Below, piece after piece: positions 15,001-21,550 of a DNA stretch of 21,550 bases; position 1 is the stretch's first letter, and each line of letters opens with the position of its first letter. The notes under the pieces are model-generated. The model did not search any database and was not told where the DNA came from. It saw only the letters and a program-made list of their open reading frames with translations. This DNA comes from a virus. Position numbers and translations under genes: made by a program. Location of the stretch: positions 1 through 21,550 of the IMG/VR virus record IMGVR_UViG_3300042691_014700; one strand, given 5' to 3'.

Positions 15001-18000
15001 CCTTAGTAAGTATAGCAAAAGAAGTTGAGAACGAAGACCCTATTGACTGGGGTATGTTAGCAATAGATGAAGAGAATGCTTACAGGTTAGTAGCCACTCA
15101 TGTATTAGAGATATATAATACAAACGACCAGCTAACAATGCTGGCAAGTATTACGAAACTTATTGTTGAAAATTTCGTGCTAAATATTAAACTACAACAA
15201 GTTAGGGGAGACAGTGGCAGTTAAACATTTCGATTGCGACACCTGTGGTGCCCATGGGAAAATTTCTTTTAAAGAGTCAGACGACTATCGAACACAAGAT
15301 GTAGTATTTTGTCCATTCTGCGGTAGCGACATTTATGAAGAAGAAGACGAGGAACTTGACGAAGAATGAATTGGTTATACGAAGAAAAACTCTTCGATGA
15401 CCCAACTGGTTATTATGGATTTGTTTATGAAATAACTTGTCATGAAAATGGCAAAAAATATATTGGACGTAAATACTTTACTATGAGCAAAACTCGACAA
15501 GTGAAGTTAAAGAAAAAGCGTTCTCGTGTTGAAAGTGATTGGCGTGAGTATTGGGGTTCATCAAAATACCTTCTTGCAGACATAGAGAAATATGGGCAAG
15601 AAAAATTCACACGCAGAATAATTCGTCTTTGCAAAACAAGAGGCGAATGTAACTATTGGGAAGCCAAGTTACAATTTGAAAATAATGTCTTGCAAGCAAC
15701 ATTTGACAACAGTGAGCCAGCGTATTATAATGAAAACATCCTAGTTAAATTCACAAGGAAAAATATAGGTAAATGAGTATACTACTGTTTGTAACCGCTA
15801 TAACACTTTCTGCTATTGCTGCCTTCTATGCGGTGGCAGGTCTTGTCGCAATCTTCGCAGCATCGGCTGTACCAATTATGATTATGGGTGGTACACTTGA
15901 AGCAGCAAAACTTGTAGTAGCTTCTTGGTTGTATAGAAACTGGAGAGGCATTCCTATTCTAATGAAAACATATTTCTCAGTAGCATTAGTCATTCTGATG
16001 TTACTGACAAGTATGGGGATTTTTGGGTATCTATCTAAAGCCCACTTGGATCAAGCGATACCGACAGGTGATGTGGTATCAAAACTCAACTTAATCGATG
16101 AAAAGATCAAAACACAAAAGGAGAACATCGATGCAGCTCGTAAACAACTTTCTCAACTGGATCAGCAGGTTGATCAAACCCTCAACAGAACAAGCGAAGC
16201 CAGCGGAGTCGATCGCTCCGTACAAATTAGAGCCTCCCAGCGTAAAGAGCGAGCCAGTGCCTACCGAGACATCGAAACCTCGCAAGCCGAGATCGCAAGG
16301 CTCAACCAAGAACGTGCGCCAATCGCCAGCGAAGTCAGGAAAGTCGAAGCCGAAGTCGGTCCAATAAAGTATATTGCTGCACTTCTCTACGGTGATACAT
16401 TAGATGACAATCTACTTGAGAAAGCAGTACGTATCGTCATCATAATGATTGTGCTTGTCTTTGACCCATTGGCTGTTCTATTGTTAATCGCATGGAACAG
16501 AGAACAAAAGACAAATCCAATAAATGATCCTGGAGTTGCAGCATTCTTTAAACGTGGTAAAGAAGTAGCAAAGGCATTAGATGAGGGTAAACCAATTCCC
16601 GAGAAACAACAAGAAGTTGTTGAAAAAGAGGAAGTGGATAAATACGCATATCTAAAAAAGCCATGGGTATGGAAAGTACCTGGAGTAGAATCAGTTGGAC
16701 CGATAGTAGCAAAACCTTTCATATCTGAACCTCACATACCTGATGAGGTGACACCTGTTTATCCTAACAACGATAAAGATCTAGAAGAACTAATCGATGC
16801 GAAAGAACAAGCGAAACAAGAAGTAACTGAAGAAGCACCTAAAGAAAAGTGGGAAAACAAGTTATATAAACGAAAAGGTGTTCCTGTACCAAAGAAAACC
16901 AAACAGTTTCTAAGTGAAGTTGAAGAGATTAAAAGTCAACCGATCGAAGAAACACCAACAATAGACCTTCAACAAGAGTCGCCATTCTCGGCTAGAGAAA
17001 CAGAGTTTACTATTAACACGGATATTCAAGAAACATTGAATAAACCTACTAATGGAAGACCTGCAAAATATAAATAGTAATGCAGTAATGAAACTCATCT
17101 TTGTGATACTTTTATAACTATAATAAAAAGGAAGTAAAATGATTAAAAAAGCAGCGATCCTGCTTCTTTTGGTCATGGATATATCACTTGCAGTAGCAGC
17201 AGACCCTATTGTAACCGACTCGACATCTAGAAGCAGTACTACATCAGAATCAACCACAACCATTAAATCACCGCCACCAACTGCTGTGGCTCCAGCAATC
17301 ACAAGTATCAATAACGATCTTTGTGCTGTTGGCGTATCTGGCGCAGCGCAGACCCAAATCTTGGGTATCGCAATTGGCTCTACTTTTGTAGACAAAAATT
17401 GTGAGAGACTAAAACTATCTAAAACCTTATTTGACATGGGTATGAAAGTAGCAGCAGTTGCTACACTATGTCAAGACGAACGTGTATTCACTGCTATGAT
17501 GAACGCAGGAACACCTTGTCCAGTAGACGGAAAAATTGGTGAAGCAGCGAAGGTTATCTGGGAAGAAGATAAACAACTTCCAGAAAATCAACGTCGTGCT
17601 CCACAAAAAGTCAAAAGTAAGGACTAAAATTGAAAAAGATGTGGTTAGTAATACTTGGGTTCGTGCTGAGTTATTCAGTAGCACACGCACAAGCAATTGT
17701 TCCAACAATTGTTACTCCAACTGTTGAAACATCACAGAATTTAATTACCAATCCTACATTTGTAGGAACTGCTGGTTGGACTACTACTGGTGCAGTTGGT
17801 GGTAATGGACCAACACATCCAGCTTTACCAGCAAATGGTAATGGTTATACATTTACCTACTCCCAAGGATCTATTGCTCAAACATATGCCATTAACCAAG
17901 CATTGGCTAATGTTGGAGCAGGGGTTCAAATTTCTGGTTTTGATTATGGTTTTAAGTATCGTTTTGGATGTGCGAATAGTATCGGTGGATATTGTGAAAA

Positions 18001-21000
18001 CCTAAATGGACCACAAGATACACTAAACGCTACAAGTACTATCACTAGCAGCACTGGCGCAACACTGTACACAAGATATTATGCTCTTGGGGCAAATGCA
18101 CCAGCACCATATTCCGCTACATTCTCCAGCGTAGATACTCAACAAAGATTTACATCCTCTCTTCCGATAGAGGATCTTGGATCATTTAGAATTTCGTTTA
18201 CTGGCGTAGATGCTGGATTCTGGGGTGGTAACTATGGACCGACTATTAAAGACATATACTCAAAAGCAGTATATACAGTCGATCCATGCGCAGCGAATCC
18301 AGCATATTCACCATCTTGTGCAAATTATAATACTGTAACTACCAGCCCCAACTTATTTACTGGTATGACTGGGACACAGGCGTATGCTATCAACCAAGCG
18401 TTATCACATGCTGGCGCTGGAGCAATGATACATGGGTTCAACTATGGTTATGACTATAACGTAGCTGGAAGACGATGTGCTATATGGGATCTATTTGGTT
18501 TTTGTTTGTCGGGTTGGAACTATTCAGATGCTGGTGTTGGTGTTGCTATTACTTCTGATACTGGCTCAACTTTATACAGCACTTCACATACATATAATGG
18601 TGGCGACAATGGTAGGGTTGGAACATCAAATTATCAATATAGATTTGGAACTTCCAGACAAATAACAACACTTGGTGGATTTGCAATTTCACCTTGGACT
18701 AGCGGAAATGCTAGTATTACAAACATGTATAGTAATGCTGTATATACGGCAGACCCTTGCTTAGATCCTTTATCTTCGCCATCTTGCTCTGGATATGCTG
18801 AAGCATATAAAACACAACAGTGTACTGTCAATCCACTATACGATATGACTTGCTCAGGATACGCAGCAGCATATCAAACACAGCAATGCAGTATTAATGC
18901 TCTGTATAGCCCTAGTTGCCCAGGATATGCTGAAGCATACTTTAATCAACAATGCACAGCAAATCAATTATACAACCAATCGTGTCCAGGATATGCTGCT
19001 GCTTACTTAGCGCAACAATGTTCGGCAAACCCACTATATTCTACGACGTGTGATGGATATGCTCAAGCATATTTCAATCAACAATGCTCAGCAAATGCGT
19101 TATACAACCAGTCTTGTCCAGGATATGCTCAAGCATATTTTAATCAACAGTGTTCTTTAAATGGATTATACGATAGAACTTGTCCAAATTATTCTGAAGC
19201 ATACGCCACGAAAATGGTATTAGAGAAACAGGGTATTGCTTCCACTGTAGCGACTGCTGGGGTTATTGCTCAAAGCGCACCAAAAGAATCTACAACAACA
19301 GCTTCTACTTCTCTCAGTTCTGATGGATCAGTTTCTGTTGGTGTTTCAAAAACTGGAGATAGCAACGTAGATAAAGTTATTGCTGCTCCTGCTCCAACAA
19401 CCAATTCTTCTGCTGCGCCATCTGCTCCAGTTCAATTGGTGCAAGCACCACCTCCACCTTCACCACCACCTGCTGCAAGAAATGAGGGTGGTGAAAGAAA
19501 AGCAGAAGGTGGAGAAAGAAAAGCAGAAGGTGGTGAGAAAAAACCAGAAGGTGGTGAAAGAAAAGCAGAAGGTGGAGACAAACCTGCTGGTGGTCCACAA
19601 CAAGCGCAAGGTAGAGATACTGAAGGCGCAAGACCAGCGCCAACTGCTAGACAAGAATTACAAGCAAGAAGAGAAGCAGCAGCAAGAGCAGAAGCTGTCG
19701 CTAAAGGTAAAGACCTTGCTAACGAAATGGGTAAGGTTGATAATATGGAGCAACAAAAACAAATACAAAATGTTGTGATACAAGCGATGGGATTTACAGC
19801 TGGATTTGATACATACTCACATTTTAGAATGATAGACAACACGTTCTACAAACCTGTCACCATCTATGGTGGCACTAATGTAGATAATAGAAATGCAGGT
19901 AGGGGTTTATTTGGTGCTACTGATAAAACACATAACGAAATGGTAGAAAGCCAATTTAATCTTACGAAATAAAGGAAATACAAATGACAGAAGAAATCAA
20001 AGACGTCAACAAAGCAATAGATGATCTTGACGCAAATGTAAAAAAGTATGCTAGTAAGGATACCGTCATTAGTATTGGTGGTTACGAGTTTACACCTGCT
20101 AAACTTATGGTCGCTTTTACTATCGTATCTTCTATACTTGGTGGTCTGTATGGTGCCTTCGAGGTTTACAAAGACTATCAAAATATGAAAGATAAGATTG
20201 CAAAATACGTATCACCAGACTTAACTGAAATCTATAAGAAACTAGAAGTGTTAGATGCTAACACAAATAAGATGGTTGAATACAGCGAAACTATTAAGAA
20301 CGATTTGAAAAACGATGTTCGCAGATTAGAAGGTGTGGTTGAAAATGTAGAAAGATCTACAAAGACAGATACACGTCTGACTGAAAGCACTGTGAAAGAT
20401 ATGAAACGTGAAAACGATCAGACAATGAAAGACGTACGTCGCTATTCTGATCAATCTATAAAAGAAATGAACCAAGAGGTAGCACGTTTACAACAAGAAA
20501 TGGCTAGAAACCAAAAAGAAATACAACAGGAAATACGTGGCTTGCGTGGTGAGGTAGATAGCAAAATTAAAAAAGCATTAGATAACCCACTAAACAATTA
20601 AGGGAGAAAGTAGAGAGTAGTATGGCAGAAGAAATTAAAGACGTAAACAAAAAAATTGATGAGTTGGAAGCTGGTGTTAAGAAGTATGCTAGTAAAGATA
20701 CTGTCATAAGCATTGGTGGCTATGAATTTACGCCAGCAAAACTTATGGTAGCTGCAACCATTGTATCAACAACACTCGGTGGATTGTATGGTGCGTTTGA
20801 AGTCTACAAAGACTATCAAGGCATGAAAGACAAGATCGCAAAATATGTCGCTCCAGATCTATCCGCTTTTGACAAACGTCTAGCAGTTATTGAAGAGAAT
20901 AGTCAAAAGACAACCGATTATACACGTGACATTAAAAACGATCTGAAGAATGATATCCGTCGTTTAGAAGGTGTAGTAGAACAAGTTGAGAGAAGCACCA

Positions 21001-21550
21001 AAACATCACAACGTGAAACTGAACAAGATGTACGCAATCTAAGAAAAGAAATTGATACAAAAATTCAAAAAGCATTAGATAATCCTCTTGCAGGAAAATA
21101 AATAAAGTAAATCATTATTTTATAAGGAAAAACCGATGGCACTACATGACTCAATCTTAAAGTTAATCAATAAAGAACCTAAAGATCCAGACGCACCAAA
21201 ACCACCAGTTGGTTCTAGAAGCGAACGTGAAGCGAAAATTAAAGATAGAGCAGGTATGGTTATTTCTGTATTTGCTTTGTTCCTAGCAGTTAACAGTTGG
21301 TACTCTGGAAAATTATCCAGCACCATTTTGTCTAGCACGTTGGGAGCGAACAATGCTTGGGCATATTACCAAGCGAAAAATGGTCGTGGTGTTAGTTATG
21401 AGATTGCTGCAGCAACCACGAGCGATCCTGCTCTAAAGAAGAAGTTCTCTGAAGAGAAGGCGAGAATGGATACAGATAAGAAAGAAATTATGGCAGAAGC
21501 ACGTAAGTTGGAAGCAACACGTGAAGAAGCCAAAAAAGGTAGCCCATGGA

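Overview
The window reads as part of a tailed-phage genome, most likely a marine T4-superfamily myophage of a Gram-negative host. Every supported gene is on the plus strand. Genes are packed with 4-nt ATGA or TAATG overlaps, base composition is AT-rich, and the only gaps without a gene are short. The phage assignment rests on a gp61-type DNA primase, a ThyX/NrdA/NrdB nucleotide set, a two-gene spanin lysis cassette, fibre-like and Ig-like virion proteins, and candidate TATAAATA-type late promoters. Spanins and lipoproteins imply a host with an outer membrane. No photosynthesis genes, tRNAs, insertion sequences, integrase or CRISPR array were seen. No terminase, portal or capsid gene lies in the window.

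Layout. (1) 1-3476: late structural block with a large charged protein (5' end outside the window), an Ig-like protein and a short fibre-like protein. (2) 3491-5483: small conserved phage genes running into lysis functions, namely an inner-membrane spanin, an outer-membrane lipoprotein spanin embedded in its +1 frame, and an XhlA/holin-like coiled-coil membrane protein. (3) 5484-5598: the main punctuation, a rho-independent terminator followed by a sigma70-like promoter. (4) 5599-13643: DNA and nucleotide metabolism with primase, ThyX, NrdA and NrdB. Among these genes sit three 2OG-Fe(II) oxygenase-like proteins, a BPL_N/class I glutamine-amidotransferase-like protein, a lipoprotein and two small hypotheticals. 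(5) 13640-15776: a tightly coupled accessory stretch with a membrane fatty acid desaturase, a class II aldolase, a small hypothetical, a 51-residue zinc ribbon starting at GTG, and a GIY-YIG nuclease. (6) 15773-21550: an envelope-directed block with a four-TM coiled-coil protein, two secreted proteins (one with seven Cys-containing repeats of about 22 residues), two tandem paralogous TM coiled-coil proteins and a DUF4337-like protein cut by the window end.

How it fits together. Primase supports replication, while ThyX and NrdAB feed dTTP and dNTP synthesis. The desaturase, aldolase, amidotransferase-like and oxygenase genes look like auxiliary metabolic genes carried in the same transcription unit. 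The spanin pair and XhlA-like protein would disrupt the envelope at the end of infection.

The most unusual signal is a second +1-frame gene inside the coiled-coil region of the membrane protein at 15773-17077. It repeats the architecture of the embedded spanin gene: an AAGGAG site seven bases from an ATG, and a sharp rise in C at the outer frame's third codon positions. It would encode a basic, Pro/Ser-rich 78-residue protein of unknown function.
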